This document shows, piece by piece, positions 12,364 through 25,473 of a stretch of DNA of 64,000 nucleotides. Origin of the DNA: Prostheceraeus crozeri. Lineage: Eukaryota > Platyhelminthes > Polycladida > Euryleptidae. Made by a program: the position numbers and the translations under genes. Every line of letters begins with the position of its first letter. The first letter of the stretch is position 1. The notes beneath the pieces were generated by a model. It worked only from the letters and a program-made list of their open reading frames with translations. It was not told where the DNA came from and did no database searches. Where the stretch lies: positions 124,001-188,000 of the forward strand of contig CAJQUW010009045.1 in NCBI GenBank assembly GCA_907163375.1, given 5' to 3'.

Positions 12364-12720
12364 TCGACATCATCATCAAGGACGGAAAAAATTATCGCAA
12401 TGCAAATTGTGTGAGAAGACCTCCGCATATTCTAGGAGCACCACGAACATGTTGAAACATTTGGTCGATGCTCACCGACTGATTATTAATATCTCGTGTG
12501 ACTTTAAACGAGGATGAGGAAAGATTCCCGACTTTAAAGATAGTTGCGAGAAACATTCTGGCGATACCCCCAGCAGTGCTGCTGCTGAACGCGTGTTCAG
12601 CACATCGGGAGACATTTACAGCACTAAGAGGTCGAATTTGTCCCGAAAAAATGCCTCCAAACAATTGTTTTTGCACAAAAATACGAAACTTTTGTTGTCA
12701 CTTTGAAGAATATATTAGAG
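12364..12720 (+). pseudogene. hAT transposase remnant: BED finger joined to dimerisation domain
   Basis: From about 12385 the frame shows a BED-type zinc finger: QCKLC, then TTNMLKHLVDAH, giving the Cys2 and His-x4-His ligands. Almost at once, in another frame, comes the hAT C-terminal dimerisation region: FPTLKIVARNILAIP (about 12520-12566), then SAAAERVFSTSGDIYSTKRS (from about 12574) and LSRKN. A full hAT transposase has about 450 more residues between these parts, including the RNase-H catalytic core, and none of it is here. This is an internally deleted copy with at least two frame changes. Confidence 0.75.
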
Positions 12721-13027
12721 ATTTTTTTTTGAGATGGTCTTGTACATGCACATTTCCACGAACAAATATGCACTTGCTGTGTGCAATGTAATTGACAATA
12801 CGTGGATATGACAGTCTGTAAGTCCTAACTTAAAGACTGTCATATATTGTCAAATCCATATTTCTCTCAAAGCATCCGGGTGACACGGGTAATACTACGG
12901 GTTTATCATGTTTCTAATGGTGCGAAAACGTTTTGTCTTTATCATGTTATTTAGATGAAAATTATAAAGGAAGAAATAATATAAATATAGATAGGTCCGT
13001 TATCCTAGAAAAGTACATCACTACATC

Positions 13028-13985
13028 CAGTGTGCAAAATAGAAAATTTCCATTTCCATTTTTTTCAAACTTTTTCGGAAAATTTTCCGTTTTTTGTAAT
13101 TGAATATTTTTATAAGTAAATCCACTAACGTGTTTAAAGCACAATACAACCTAATTTAAGAAGTAATTCAAACGCGTAGAATCCATTATTACAGCAAAAT
13201 TGAAATAGCTATTGTACATGTAGGCTCTCTCCAACGTGGTTTGCGCATGCCCATAGAAAGATACTTCGGCTTCTAGTTTCTATCAGTGCTCAAAATGAAT
13301 TGGTTGGTTCTCATCGCACATGTACATGATGATGAACAGAAGTTTTTACAGATATAAAACATAGTCATTGTTTGAAATCGACGAAGTTCATAAAATTAAA
13401 CTTTAATTTAGGATGAACCAGAGAATAAAGAATTTCCTTACTCTGTGGATGAACTTCCAAATCCTGGGATTCATCGAAATTACATAGCTTTCGCTTAAAG
13501 CAGTCATGTTTTTAGAACTTAGCTAGACTATATGAAATTCTATGATTATTACCCCCATGAAGATGATATTTCTGGATTAGGCTAAACGTAATAAAAAACG
13601 CAAGGACATTCTGACATGAAGATGCCATTCTTTGTTTACAAGTCAAAAATACAGTTAGCAGTCGTGTTTTTCAAAAATACAGTGAAACAATAAAGATATT
13701 TATCGCTGTTGATAATTTAGCAAATGCCAGGACATTTTTATAAATAGAAGTAAATGCATTCATTACCACGTTTTGAGTTCACTAGACTGCTGTCCATTAG
13801 TCGATCAGCCAAGATGAAGAGCAGCCATTCTATTGTTTTCATTAAACCCATTTGCGACCGATGTGAAATATGTTATTGTCGAAACAGGCACAATTTAAAT
13901 ATGTGCTTATGATGCCAGTTTTTTTCAAATTACTTTCTCAAAATTTTCCGTTTTACGAAAATTTCTCGGAAAGTTTTGAACACTA
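13028..13985. mobile_element. Possible hAT-like MITE
   Basis: The left end CAGTGTGCAAAAT and the right end, read on the other strand as TAGTGTTCAAAAC, look like diverged terminal repeats, and both are followed within 60 bp by CGGAAAATTTT words. The flanking octamers do not match, so the insertion is not proven. No coding content. Confidence 0.3.
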
Positions 13986-14479
13986 TATCACCTTTACTGA
14001 AAAATAATTAAGAACTTTAGTTGGCTTTAGCCTACATTACACTACATACGACATACAATGCAACGCAAAAAATGTATTAACACGAAAAGTGAATATTAAC
14101 ACCGCACCATTTGAAAGCCCATATGGTATTTTGTGCCGTCTTCGCTGTTGAAAAAGACAGACAGGTGCTGAAAATATCTCCCCGTGGTAGTTGAATGGAT
14201 AATACTTTCTTTCTATACATAATTCAGTAATGCGATACTACCTACGTAAATACCACTGTTGTAAAAAAACGCGCAGTTCCGGTTAACCGAGCGCTCATCT
14301 GCGCCTGACCTGGCTGCAACCACAGGGAGGTGAGATCGAGTTTTCAGGGAAATCAACCACCGAAAGAGTTCAGTTCGCAGCGACCCAAGCAAATACCTAG
14401 GCCACTAAGGAACAAACCCCAACAAATTGCAATAAATTCGCTGCAACGGAAGACAAGCTCATAGAAAGGCAGCTCTCAC
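13986..14479. other. Intron or 3' flank of the stomatin gene
   Basis: No exon could be fixed here. The stomatin gene still needs a last coding exon of roughly 30-45 residues downstream of 14480 on the minus strand, in phase 0; I could not find a convincing one. Confidence 0.4.
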
Positions 14480-14880
14480 CTGAGCAACCATCGAAGACAT
14501 ATCGTTTGTTTGAGCGGGTAGGAGGATTGTGTTGGACGTCTTGGCTAATTTCCCGAATGCCTCGATATACTGTTGAGCGACGGTCATAGAAACAGCATCA
14601 GGTCCTTTTTCGTTCTTGATCGCATCACTGAGTATATCTAAGGCCATTGCCCTCGCTTCTGCAACCCTTCTCAACGCCTCTGCTTCACCATTCGCCTGAT
14701 TGATAAGCTCCTGCTGATCAGCCTCAGAGGCCAGAATTCGGGATCTTTTCTTTCCCTCCGCAACATTAATGCTTGCCTCTCGCTGTCCTTCGGACTCGAG
14801 AATGGCTGCACGCTTCTTCCTCTCTGCCTCTACTTGTAACTGCATAGCTACGCGAATAGCGTCGGGTAAGTGAATGTCTC
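14480..14880 (-). CDS. STOML2-type gene, penultimate exon (C-terminal half)
   Basis: Stomatin-like protein 2 is a mitochondrial inner-membrane scaffold of the SPFH family that binds cardiolipin and prohibitins. This 401-bp exon starts after CTTGCAG (acceptor ending at 14881) and ends at CTCAG|GTGAG. It encodes DIHLPDAIRVAMQLQVEAER, then KRAAILESEGQREASINVAE and GKKRSRILASEADQQELINQ, then VAQQYIEAFGKLAKTSNTIL and LPAQTNDMSSMVAQ. This is the long Glu/Ala/Arg coiled coil after the SPFH core plus the conserved SNTILLP segment. The first two bases GA complete an AGA arginine codon begun by the previous exon (YEI-R-DIHLP), which fits the family. The intron upstream is 15.0 kb. Confidence 0.93.
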
Positions 14881-15037
14881 CTGCAAGCAGATTTAACTCG
14901 TATGATGATACACTCATATGCTTTGTATTTTGCTCATATGCTTGAGCATGCAATATGCAGATTCAAAGACAAAAGAGAATGCCTAAGTTCAGAGCAGTCG
15001 TCATATAATAATAATTTCAGTAAAACATCAGCATTAA

Positions 15038-16456
15038 GGTTGAATTCGAATGACGCGACTGAAGCGACTCCAGCCGTGTGAATCTAGACGCGCGGCTCTC
15101 AACTTGCACTGCTTTCCATGGTATCGAATAACCCTGTTTCGAATCACGCGTCTCAAGTTGTACGGTCGACGCGTCGACAGCAACGCGGACCTAAGCACGC
15201 GACTGCAGTCTCTTCGGAAGCAGTCAGTTGGTAATAGTCGTCGCGACTTAGTGACTCACCACTGTGACAGGAAAAGAAAGAAAATGAATTAGCACAAAGT
15301 TAATATGTGAATTGAAAGTTAGAATTCTTTTTTCTTGTAAAAATGGAAAATTGCAGGCTACTTGCCGAAGAGATAAATACAATTTTCAGCTGTTTTTTCA
15401 CACTTCCGCATAATTGACCCGCAAAATCATCTTCAATCAGAGACAGTGTAAAATTGTGTGAATAAAGCCGTGCTATTAGGTCTTTATAAAAAGCTCCTAA
15501 ATTTTCGCATTTTCAGGCCACATCACAGGATAGAAGGGAGTTACGACTTTGCAAACATGAATTTTAAGATTTTAATGAGTCAATAGGATATAGATGATAG
15601 GATAGAAAGGAATTGCACAGATATAGAAAGATAAGTGCATTCTAAGATATATTGATGATGAAATTATGGGAAGGTCATAGAATTAAAGGAATAGAAATTG
15701 TCGGTACTACTCTTTTTCTTCTCTTGAGTCAATTGGCATTTTGTGTTTTGTTGGCATTTTTGTATTAGTTGCGCTTCCATAAGTCGTAGATTTGTGCCAT
15801 CTTTTTCATATTTCAATATTTCGTTCTTGAAGTTGTTGGTATCACAGCTCTTGAGATGTTTAAAGACAAATAATGTTTCTCAGGCAACATGTTCTTTGAT
15901 TTTCACATGGAGTGATCGGATGGAACTGCCATCCGTTTTCTTTTTCATGATCCATTTCTAACGTATTGGCATGCAGATAATTGAAAATTGGTTTCATAAT
16001 TCGATTTCTTTTTTAAAGCATTTCTTAAAGTAATATCTGATTTTTGTACAAGTTCGACGCTGAATTGCTGCGAATTAAATTTTTTATATATTTTTTGATT
16101 GATAGTGTCGTTGATATATAGTGCTGTTTATAAGCTAATACGTCTTCAATGCCACCACTTTTATATTGGTAGTACCATCATTCAGGCGAAAAAACTTTCT
16201 AAATACTGTTTCATTTTTCATCAAATGCCTTTCTATTAGAATACGTTGAAATCTTTCAGTTTCTCTTTTCGTACAAAGTACATGTATAGCGTATATCTCT
16301 TCTTTTCATCTTTGCAACGAGAACCATTGCTTCTTCTTCATCTTCCTCCTCCACGAGAGCAGCTCATAAAACTCGTCGTTTAGCCATTTCCATAACACAG
16401 ATAATGAAACAATAGCGAAATGAAGGCGGCTGCAGTCGTGACATTCGAAATCAATG
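15038..16456. mobile_element. Possible PIF/Harbinger-like DNA transposon remnant
   Basis: The left end GGTTGAATTCGAATGACGCG and the right end, read on the minus strand, CATTGATTTCGAATGTCACG are similar over about 30 bp and are followed on both sides by GACTG(A/C)AGC words. On the minus strand near 16230-16290 lies LIERHLMKNETVFRKFFRLN, which resembles the segment before the nuclease core of Harbinger proteins. No intact nuclease frame and no clean 3-bp target duplication were found. The element lies in the 15-kb stomatin intron. Confidence 0.35.
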
Positions 16457-16559
16457 ACCCGACTACAGCCGTAGGACTCGAGTTGCACCATCCGGATGCC
16501 ACCTTCAGACGGACAGCTTTGTGGCTCTTGAAATATGCGCATTTAACTCGCAAGCTTTT

Positions 16560-17098
16560 TACCAGCGATGATGGAATTCTTTAAGTGTCTATTTGCCGAT
16601 GCTTCTGTTATGTATGCCTTCGTCACACATCGCAAAATGCGGCATCAAAAACGTGCGTGAAATGAGATATCTTGGATATATTGAACAAGCATGATCCATA
16701 AGACTGATTTCTATTAATATTTAAATTAGGGACCTGCGAAGCTTCTCGATTCGATTCGAAACACCGATTCGAGAAAAAAAATTGGAATCAAATCCGCGTT
16801 GGATAGCCAAAAACTATTTCAAATGCTCTCTTTTGACTTATATAGTCTCTTTATATAAATGGAATTCACAAATTATGCATATCACTGAATATATATACAA
16901 AAATGTAAAAGCCTAAAAAAGATTGATTATTCATCAAGTTAATAGCGCAAGGAATAAAAGACCGTTTACGTTTCACAGTCTGACAAAAAGGAACCGCATA
17001 TTTGCCACTGTACTGCAGTGTTCTTGGGAGCAAATGTCTCAGGACATGGTCTTCATTCATGGAAATACATACAAAATGCTTTTTGCACATGACATCTC
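16560..17098. other. Intron sequence, nothing recognised
   Basis: Part of the long stomatin intron. No exon-like frame or clear repeat was seen. Confidence 0.4.
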
Positions 17099-17460
17099 CA
17101 GGGTGTCGACAGAAATTCACGGGTCGAAATGAAGGATTTTTAAAGGACTTTTGAAGGACTATTTTGATTACATCAATTCAAATGTAAACAAGCATTTCAA
17201 TTGCATGAGATCATATTAGTAAAGTGGTAACAACATTTATATACAAGGAGATTAAAAAACAAGCGTCAGATCTTATTATCCAGTGACGATGATCTTCAAG
17301 ATCAAATCTGTTACGGAAGAACTCTTCAATATGGATTCATATCCACTGCTCTGGGCATGCAGTTCTTCTGCTAAAACTAAGTCTGTTCTTTTTCTTTGAT
17401 TTCCGAAAACGTTTCTTCGGCTTTCCGTTTCTACGTATTTTTTGCTTTCGTGCCTCAATT

Positions 17461-17694
17461 TCATCGGCGTCTTTCCGACGAGCGTCGGTAAGTCTTCGTC
17501 TGGATCCCCGACAGTGATTTATCATATGCTTTGCTGATGCCATCCGCGATACGTCGTTGAGCGATTAAAGACCATTCTTTCAAATTTTCCACGAGGCAAT
17601 GTTTATTGACAGAAAACCTTCGTTCGACATTGGTCTGACCGAAGAACAGGCAGGGGACTACCTTGACAACACCTACCAGACGACCAGACAACAT
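17461..17694 (-). pseudogene. hAT transposase C-terminal fragment
   Basis: The frame reads FFGQTNVERRFSVNKHCLVE then NLKEWSLIAQRRIADGI. This matches the dimerisation region of animal hAT proteins of the pattern HxNxxVERxFSxNxxxLxEN followed by SLIAxRxxxD. A Lys/Arg-rich tail follows in an overlapping frame (17337-17543). The catalytic core is absent. It lies near the left end of the element 17099-18867, as the 3' end of a minus-strand transposase should. Confidence 0.65.
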
Positions 17695-17956
17695 GTCCCG
17701 ACACTGACTGGAATAAAAATCATCAAGCTGATTGCATGTACCTGTCGAATTCCCTCACTTTCTGAAGAGATAGACTTGTTAACTTACCATTGTAGGTTGC
17801 GGTGTGGATATACGTGCGTATGTGTGGATTACGTCCCGGAGGCCACTATTCCTAGCTATCTATGGGCATGAATGTGGCTGTTGTGTACTACTTCTATGGT
17901 AGTCGACACTTCGATAGTAGGGGCTAAAGTTGAACAATCTGACAACTAACTTTACC

Positions 17957-18030
17957 GTCACAGTAGCACAGTTGGAAGAGCGTCCAGCATGCAACTAGAA
18001 GGCCATGGGTTCAACTCATATCCGAGTCGC
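17957..18030 (+). repeat. tRNA-derived SINE head
   Basis: A-box TAGCACAGTTGGAAGAGC and B-box GGGTTCAACTC with an arm-like TCCAGCATGCAACTAGAAGG between them, then a T-run at 18034-18040 that would stop RNA polymerase III. The acceptor ends do not pair well, so this is a tRNA-derived SINE and not a working tRNA. It belongs to a different family from the copies at 1545 and 44240. Confidence 0.6.
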
Positions 18031-18889
18031 AGATTTTTTTCGAAGTGTTTGAAATGAATTTATGTTGGTGTGTGATTTCTATGACTGTATATCGATTTAT
18101 GTTATGCTGTCGCTACGACCACCATGTTGTAGCCTAAAGCTACATTAGAGATAAAGAAAACTATGCATTTCATGGATCTCTTCATTCAAATACAATTGTA
18201 GCCATAATATTTGACAAGTACTGACGCAATCATTCAACTTAATGCATGTGATCCATGCAAATGAACAATGACAAGAACAATGGGGAAATACACGTATGTT
18301 ATTATCACCTTGTACGCCGCAACGAAATGGTGAGTAGATTGGATATCAGTTTTGTTCTTCATGTAAATATACGTGTAAGTAGACAAATCATTGTCAAGTC
18401 TCAGTTGATTGCACAATTCTACATCTTCGGCGGAGAAGCGTTTTCAAACAACCTGTTCAGAAAGATGGACTGTCGAACATAATTAGTCAGCTTTCACCAT
18501 CGGATATTCTTCGACTTCAATGTACTTTCTGTTCTGACTTTTTCATGCATTTTCGATTGAGGCAATACGATCTGAAAAACGTTTCCTGTAACCCAATCTT
18601 ATCAAGTTGGTAATAGTATTCTCAGAACAACTGGGGAAGGGTAGAGAACAGAAAATTGGAAACATAAGGTTGTTGTTGCTTGTGACATATGGATTTGCAA
18701 ATTACAGCAAAAATATCGCTGACAAAAAATAAATCGTTCGACACCAATAACATCGTTCATTATAAAAGTATGACAATAAAGGACATATTACGAAAATAAG
18801 GGCCTTTTAAAGGACTTAAAGGACTATTTTTATGATAAAGGACTTTTAAAGGACTGTCGATACCCTGGATCTCTACGTTTTGACAAAAC

Positions 18890-19045
18890 ATCAGGGGAAC
18901 ACTTACAAAGACGAATGTCATCCATGAAAATTATTCTATGTGCTCTTCTATCAAGTCTTGCTAACTTTTGTGAAAGAGCGAGATTCATGCCAGCGAAACA
19001 TGGAGAGGTGTACTCAAAGACAGATCTAATAAAGCCGGTGTACAA
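18890..19045 (-). pseudogene. LINE reverse-transcriptase fragment
   Basis: A short frame reads MYTGFIRSVFEYTSPCFAG then LSQKLARLDRRAHRII. This is the conserved segment after the polymerase core of jockey/CR1/L2-type LINEs (pattern YxxxIRxxLEYxxPxW, then QxxxLxxxQRRAxRII). Only about 50 residues survive, so the clade cannot be named. Confidence 0.6.
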
Positions 19046-22000
19046 TTCATCATAAAATCTTCATAATCTAAATCAGCAGTTGAGCGTCATATGGTTAAAT
19101 GCTGGTTAACATCCAAATGCTGTCTGTGATCCGGCCGAGTTCATCTAACCCAACTTACAAGAACTTATCGGAATCGAGATTTTCTGACGCTAACAGCCAT
19201 CGCATGACACAAAATTCTGAGATAAGAATATCTTAAATAGCTACTCAAAATTATTCGATTGAAAGTATAAAATTGTAAGTAAACTAAAATCTGAGATTTT
19301 CGGTGCACCTGCACCTTCTGTGGCCATTAGTTTATGTATACAGCATAGTGGAGCATCAGAGCTATACTTAAATTCGTAAGTGGGTACATTCTATTCTCGC
19401 ATAATTTCACAGAATCAATCACGCAGGCAAGGACCCAACAGTATAAAGTCCCAAGTCCAAATCACTGAGGAAGACTTACATATTTCCATAGAACATTGGA
19501 ATGCATAAATGTTGATAAAAAGTGCTCATTTAGCTTTTTGCGACATGCAAGAGGGTGCTGAAGTTGGAATTCTTTGAGTAATTTTCGACAACCTCACTGT
19601 GTCATTTAATGAGAATCAGCGAGTTTCGAATTTAATGCTCAAAGAATAATATTTTTTCTATATGATGAAACATTTTACAAACAAGAGTTTTCCACTTTTA
19701 TGTGAATGCTACGATCACAATATGTCATACTTAATTACACGCGCATTTATCATATCATGTTAGTTTTAAGATTTTGCATGACCGTTGCAAGAGTTTTGCA
19801 GGTGCTTCAGACATATAAATTTATAAGTTGAGAGAAGTCCTTGCTTTGATGGTTTTCTTTATTTTACCAGCATGTGCGAGGCCTTTCAGCCGCTACAGGC
19901 GACCATCGTCAGGCAAGTGAATGAAGAAAAAATTACCTTGGATGAGCTCAAGTCATCACGTGCACTTTTCATTCAACCCGGAACATATATGTCTTTATTT
20001 TCTGAAAGACATATAAATGCATGATTTCCCATGTTTTACAGGTCACTCGACACTCTGCAAAACTCATGCACCGACTGATCCATAATGTAGTCTACAATGT
20101 TGCTAAACATCATCCGTAAGATGCGTAAACAGCATCCGTATGATGCTGAAATTAGAGCATAATTTCAATGACATGTAGTTATGTTTTCTGAGGTGGAGGT
20201 AATTATCCAATGTCCATATATCTCAACGAAAAATCTCCAATGATCATAAATTTCATGAGTTTAATGACTACTTCACTAAGTTTTTTTTACCTTTGATTAT
20301 GGTGCAAATCAGAAGGTCCACACTGAAATGCCTTAGAGTTTGAGGTAGGAGAATATTTATACCGAATATTAGAAAGAATTAGGATGTTGTATCTAATGGA
20401 GGTGGGCTATACAGGGTCGAAAAAATGTCACATGTTCAAATCCATTTGAACACCAGCTCATTTCAATGAGTAGTGTCTCCTGATCATTTTGGTACTAATT
20501 GTATTGAAATCCGTGCAAAATTGAGTAGGTGCGGACGGAAACAAATATGGTAAGTTACTCTGTTAAAAATTTCACGGTTGATCTATTATGCGACAGTTCG
20601 TACCAAGCAATGGCTTCAACAGGAAGCAGCTGCGACTTATATTTGGTTGACTATAAACAGATCTGCGGATTCCTAGCATATAAATTGGCATCCTTCGTGT
20701 TTTCTTTGAATAATTACATGAATGGGTCCAAGAATTCCTGAAATTTCAGCCTGCGGGTTACCATTCTCATTTTCTGTAGATACCTCAGCTGATGCCCATG
20801 TGCATGTCAGTGCATGAATTTCTTCAATCTCCGTCCAATATTTAATTACTGCATCACAGTTTCTAAAATTTAGTTTCGTAAATCACGATTATGTTTACTT
20901 CTAATTACATGAAGATATAAGCACATATAGGCCTATTATAGGTTGGTGGTCACAATGGCTCCGAAACTCTGTCCAAGGGAAAGACTAGAAGTGATATTCG
21001 AATGACAAGAACATTCGCAGCAGCATTTAAAACGCTTGTTTCTGTTACAAAAAATGCAGATAATCGACGTAGATCATCCAGAAGAATGCGATCTATAAAT
21101 TGTTACTCGGCATAGAGTAATGAATTTATAAATGACCATGTTATATGCCTATCAAAATTTTAAAGATGCTAGATGAACTGTCTTATGAGTACCGATCTGA
21201 AGTGCAGATGAAACAGGGAAGAGAAGAGGAAATCAATAAAATTGGAGAGTCAAACACTTAATTTTCCTAGACTTTTTAAAGAAAATGTCCGATCCAACAT
21301 CTTCGATAATAATGAAATGATTCTACTCCGTCAGTCTATTGAGAACTATGAAAGTTGAGTGAATGTCGACATTTGATGGAAACCGCGAGGGGGAATTGAA
21401 CCTGCACTTCATAATCTTGTAATCTTATCAAAAGAGACATAATATGTTCGACTGAAAGTACTGCATAAGTTATGAATTAGCCCATTCTGTAAGACTACAT
21501 CGGTAGCCTAATATAAAAATCGAACTACACATAGCACTGGGGAGCATTAAGAAAAATCAAAAGTGGCAATGGAAATATTTTATTTCGAGTAATCACCTCG
21601 AGGTTGCGTAGCAGCACTGGCATGAAAGCTGACGAGTATACCTGATTCATATTGATGCACAAATGCTATGCGTGGGAGGTTCCTAAATCACTGTTGATCT
21701 GATGAAATAGAGAAGAGTACACAACCGTGTCAAGGTTAAATTGTGAACTGTTGTGAACTGAAGTAACACATCGAAGTATTCATCAGCGAATAGTTACCAA
21801 CCACTCCATCTGATGCAAACTTATCCGAAATTCGACATCACAATTTTTGCCCAACATTCTATTGATTATGGCAAATGACCCAAGCAATGCACATTCTCTT
21901 CTGGAGATGTCTAGCGAAGACCAAAGCAGACAAAATGGATGCAAATGAGCCTTTCATTGAGCATGAAACATAAGGATTTTCGTACAAAACGATATCATGA

Positions 22001-22471
22001 ACGTTCCTAGCAGCACCTTAACCTCCACAGTTTCCTGAAATTTTAAGTGGATTATCAGTTGCCTCTTGCAGCTACAAAATATTTGGAAGACACCCTGACT
22101 AGTCATGGTATAATAATTGGAATTGGAAAAAGTCAAATATTTCTAAGATTTTAATTTATTATTTCTTATCTGGATGTGCTAAATTTTTCGATTACCGTCC
22201 AGCAATCATCTTCAGGTACAGAAGACTAAGATAAGGAGAAGTTTAAAATACGAGGGATTTGAAATATGATGAGATGATATGACATGATGCAAAATAAGCC
22301 TACTTTAGCCTGTCTCCACATACTTCCATTATACCGCAAGTGGCAGTTGGTTTTCCGGCAATAATTTTCAGACGCATGGATTTTAGATGCTGCCAAGATA
22401 GTTCCTACGACATCAAATAGATTTCGTTTCATGACTTTCATGACAGTTTCATCAAAAACCGAGTTTCAGGA
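19046..22471. other. Intron sequence, nothing recognised
   Basis: AT-rich interior of the stomatin intron. A short segment at 20390-20470 (GAGGTGGGCTAT, then ACACCAGCTCATTT) recurs inverted at 25875-25935, marking a low-copy repeat. Otherwise no exon, RNA gene or element ends were seen. Confidence 0.4.
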
Positions 22472-25400
22472 CTATTTTGTGAGAAAACTATTTTGAAAGG
22501 AACCTTGTCTATCCTTCGCGTCTTCCTCTTTTCCTCCGATCACTTTCAAGTCGTCTGACACCACATCCATGTATTTTAGGCTCGGTCTCCCTCGTCTTCT
22601 TTTGCCCGGTAGATCTTCAGCATTCGTCTTCCAATGTATTCCTCCTCTCTCCTCTTCACATGTCCGTACCACCTGAGTCTAGCCTCTCGCATCTTATCCT
22701 CAAACCTTCCAACATGAGCAGTTCCTCTGATGTAATCATTCTTAATCCTGTCCATTCTAGTCACCCCAAAAGACATTCTAAGCATCTTCAACTGTGCTAC
22801 TTCCATTTCGGCTACTTGTCTCTTTGCTAATGGTACCGTTTCCAGTCCATACATCATGGCAGGTCTCACTATCGTCTTGAAAATCTTTCCTTTCACTTCT
22901 TTCACTTTTAACTTTCCTGATAACCTCTTGTCACACATGACTCCGGAAATTCGTCTCCATCCGCACCACCCGCTTGTACTCGTTTTTTCACCTCTTTGTC
23001 ACATTTACCATTGCTTTGGACAGTTGACCCAAGATACTTAAAAGTGTCCACCTTCGCTATTTCTGTTTCTTGCAATTTCATTTTCTCATCACCCTCTTCG
23101 CTGTTGATGCACATGCACTCGGTTTTCTTTCTGCTTACTTTCATTCCTCTTCCCTCCAATGCAATTCTCTTCCGCTTTTTCTCGGGTCTCACTACATAAA
23201 ACGATGTCGTCAGCAAACATCATCGTCCAAGGGGCCTGTGTCCTTACTTCATCTGTCAGTCTGTCGATGACTAGAGCAGAGTAGCGGACTCAGTGCTGAT
23301 CCCTGGTGAAGTCCAACATCCACTCTGAATCCCGATGTCATTCCAGCTGCACATCTGACTCTGGTCTCACTGTCTTCATACATGTCTCGCACCACCTCGA
23401 TAAACTTGTCATTTACTCCTGAGTTCCTGATGCAGTACCACAATTCCTCTCTCGGCATCCTGTCGTACGCCTTCTCCAGGTCAATGAACGTACAGAAGAG
23501 TTTCCTTTGACCTTCTCTAAACTTCTCAATCAGCATCCTCAGCGCAAAGATGGCGTCCGTCGTGCTCTTTTTGGGCATGAAACCGTACTGTTGGTCAGAA
23601 ATGGTGACCTCCTTACGTAATCTAGCCTCGACAACTCTTTCCCAGAGCTTCATAGTATGGCAAAGTAATTTGATGTCTCTATAGTTGTTACAGTTCTGTA
23701 CATCGCCTTTATTCTTGAAAATTGGCACGATGACACTTTGTCTCCACTCACTTGGCATTTTCGTTCCCAACAGTATACGATTAAACAATCCGGTCAAGAA
23801 ATCAAGCGAGATTTCTCCCAAACATTTCCAGGCTTCGACTGGTATGTCATCAGGACCGACCGCTTTGCCATTTTTCATTCTTCTCATAGCTTCGTAGACT
23901 TCTCTCTTGCTTATTTCTTGGACTTCTTCGTACACCCCATCTATTTCGTCAGTTCTTCTTTCTCATTTTCTTCATTCAAAAGGTTCTCAAAGTACTCCTT
24001 CCAACGATTCAGAATGCTATGGATGTTCGATAATGCTTGTCCATTTTCATCCTTAATCGCTATCACTTTCTTCACGTCCTGACTATATCCATTCTTTTGC
24101 CTTGCCAATCGGTACAGCGCCCTCTCACCTTCCTTAGAGTTAAGGTTCCGGTACATCTCGCTGTACGCATTTTCCTTTGCCATTGCTACAACCCTTTTGG
24201 TTTCATGCTTTTTCTGCTTGAAATCCTGTCTGCAACATTTTGAAATACTGTCTTCCTTGCACACTTTTTTCTTCTCACACTTTCTTGAACCTCTTCACAC
24301 CACCACCACGTTTCTTTGTTATCTTTGAGTCTCCCACTCGACGTTCCCAGGGATTTTCAAGCCGAGTCCTTCACAATCTTAGCCATCTCATCCCATTGTA
24401 TTCGCTCTTCCCTTCTAGCCAAAGCTTCTGTCACGGCATTACGAAATACATTGCAGCAGTCCTCATCCTTCAATTTCCACCATCTAATTTTCTTTTCTGG
24501 GTTTTGGCGGCGGCCCCTCTTCATTACTTTGATATTCATTTTACAAACAACAATTCTGTGTTGAGTGGTGACACACTCGCCCGGTATAACTTTACAGTCC
24601 GTCGCTTCCTTTAAGTTTCGTCTCCGACACAAAATGTAATCGATTTGTGACGTTTTTCCTCCGCTTTTGTATGTTGATTTGTGTTTATCTTTCTTTTCGA
24701 AGAAAGTATTCACAACGGCCATCTCCATTCGCTTTGCAAAGTCCACTGCCAACTGTCCTTCTGCATTACGTGATCTAAATCCGTGACGTCCCATGACTTC
24801 TTCATCACCTTGGTTTCCTTGACCCACATGTCCGTTCAGATCTGCTACAATCACAGCTCTCTTCTTGGGGCATTGAGTCCATCAGCTCTTCGAGATCACT
24901 CCAAAAGGCTTCCTTCTCATCCCAATCGCAGCCAGTCTGTGGAGAGTACGCACTTGTAGCCGTCATCGATACTCCTTGCACTTCAATTTTGACGCTCATC
25001 ATTCTATCTGACTTTCTTTTCACCTCTATGACATTTACTGCAAGCTCATTCTTCAGTATTACTCCAATCCCATTTCTCTTTCCGTCACCACTACAACAAA
25101 ACAGTTTGTAACCTCCACCTATGTTATGCGCTTTGCTACTTTTCCACTTTGTTTCCTGGACACATAGGATATTTATTTTTCTCCTCTCCATCAGATCAGC
25201 TAACTCTCTTCCTTTGCCTGTCATGGTGCCAACGTTCAACGTACCAAGCTTCAACTTGACCCACATTTCTCTTCTCTTTTCTTCATGCTTACGAACATTT
25301 GTTCTACCTCTCCTTCTTCGTTTGCGCCCAGCAGTAGCCCAATTTCCACCGGTGCCCTGTAGGGCATCAGCACCGATGGCGGTCGTTGTTAACCCGGGTC

Positions 25401-25473
25401 TCGACCGATCCGGTATGAAAAACTGTTTGTTTGTGATTCGCATATTGGTTTGGCAAACATATTTTGACCGCAT
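22472..25473 (-). pseudogene. LINE endonuclease-reverse transcriptase
   Basis: The endonuclease shows KLGTLNVGTMTGKGRELADL and CVQETKWK near 25210-25130, then NGHVGQGNQ (about 24820) and SQIDYILCRRRN (about 24640). The polymerase shows MPSEWRQSVIVPIFKNKGD (about 23750), FIDLEKAYDRMPREELW (about 23470), VGLHQGSALSP (about 23310) and FADDIVL (about 23205). The tail LRWYGHVKRREEE (about 22660) and GKRRRGRPSLKYMD (about 22590) closes it. The reading frame changes about six times (near 24830, 24310, 23938, 23230, 22920 and 22600), so it cannot make a working enzyme. Sequence style is BovB/RTE-like. Confidence 0.82.

Larger units (their letters stand above)
17099..18867. mobile_element. hAT transposon, internally deleted
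   Basis: The left end CAGGGTGTCGACAG and the right end, read on the minus strand, CAGGGTATCGACAG match at 13 of 14 bases. Behind both ends the word AAGGAC(T) is repeated several times in a few dozen bases (17132-17160 and 18780-18856), a subterminal array. The body keeps the C-terminus of a hAT transposase on the minus strand (17461-17694). The flanks share ATCTC but no clean 8-bp duplication. A SINE head at 17957 was inserted within it. Confidence 0.65.

Noticed and set aside
15050-15292. Arg-rich 80-codon frame
   Set aside because: It is produced by the repeated GACGCGACTG words of a transposon end.
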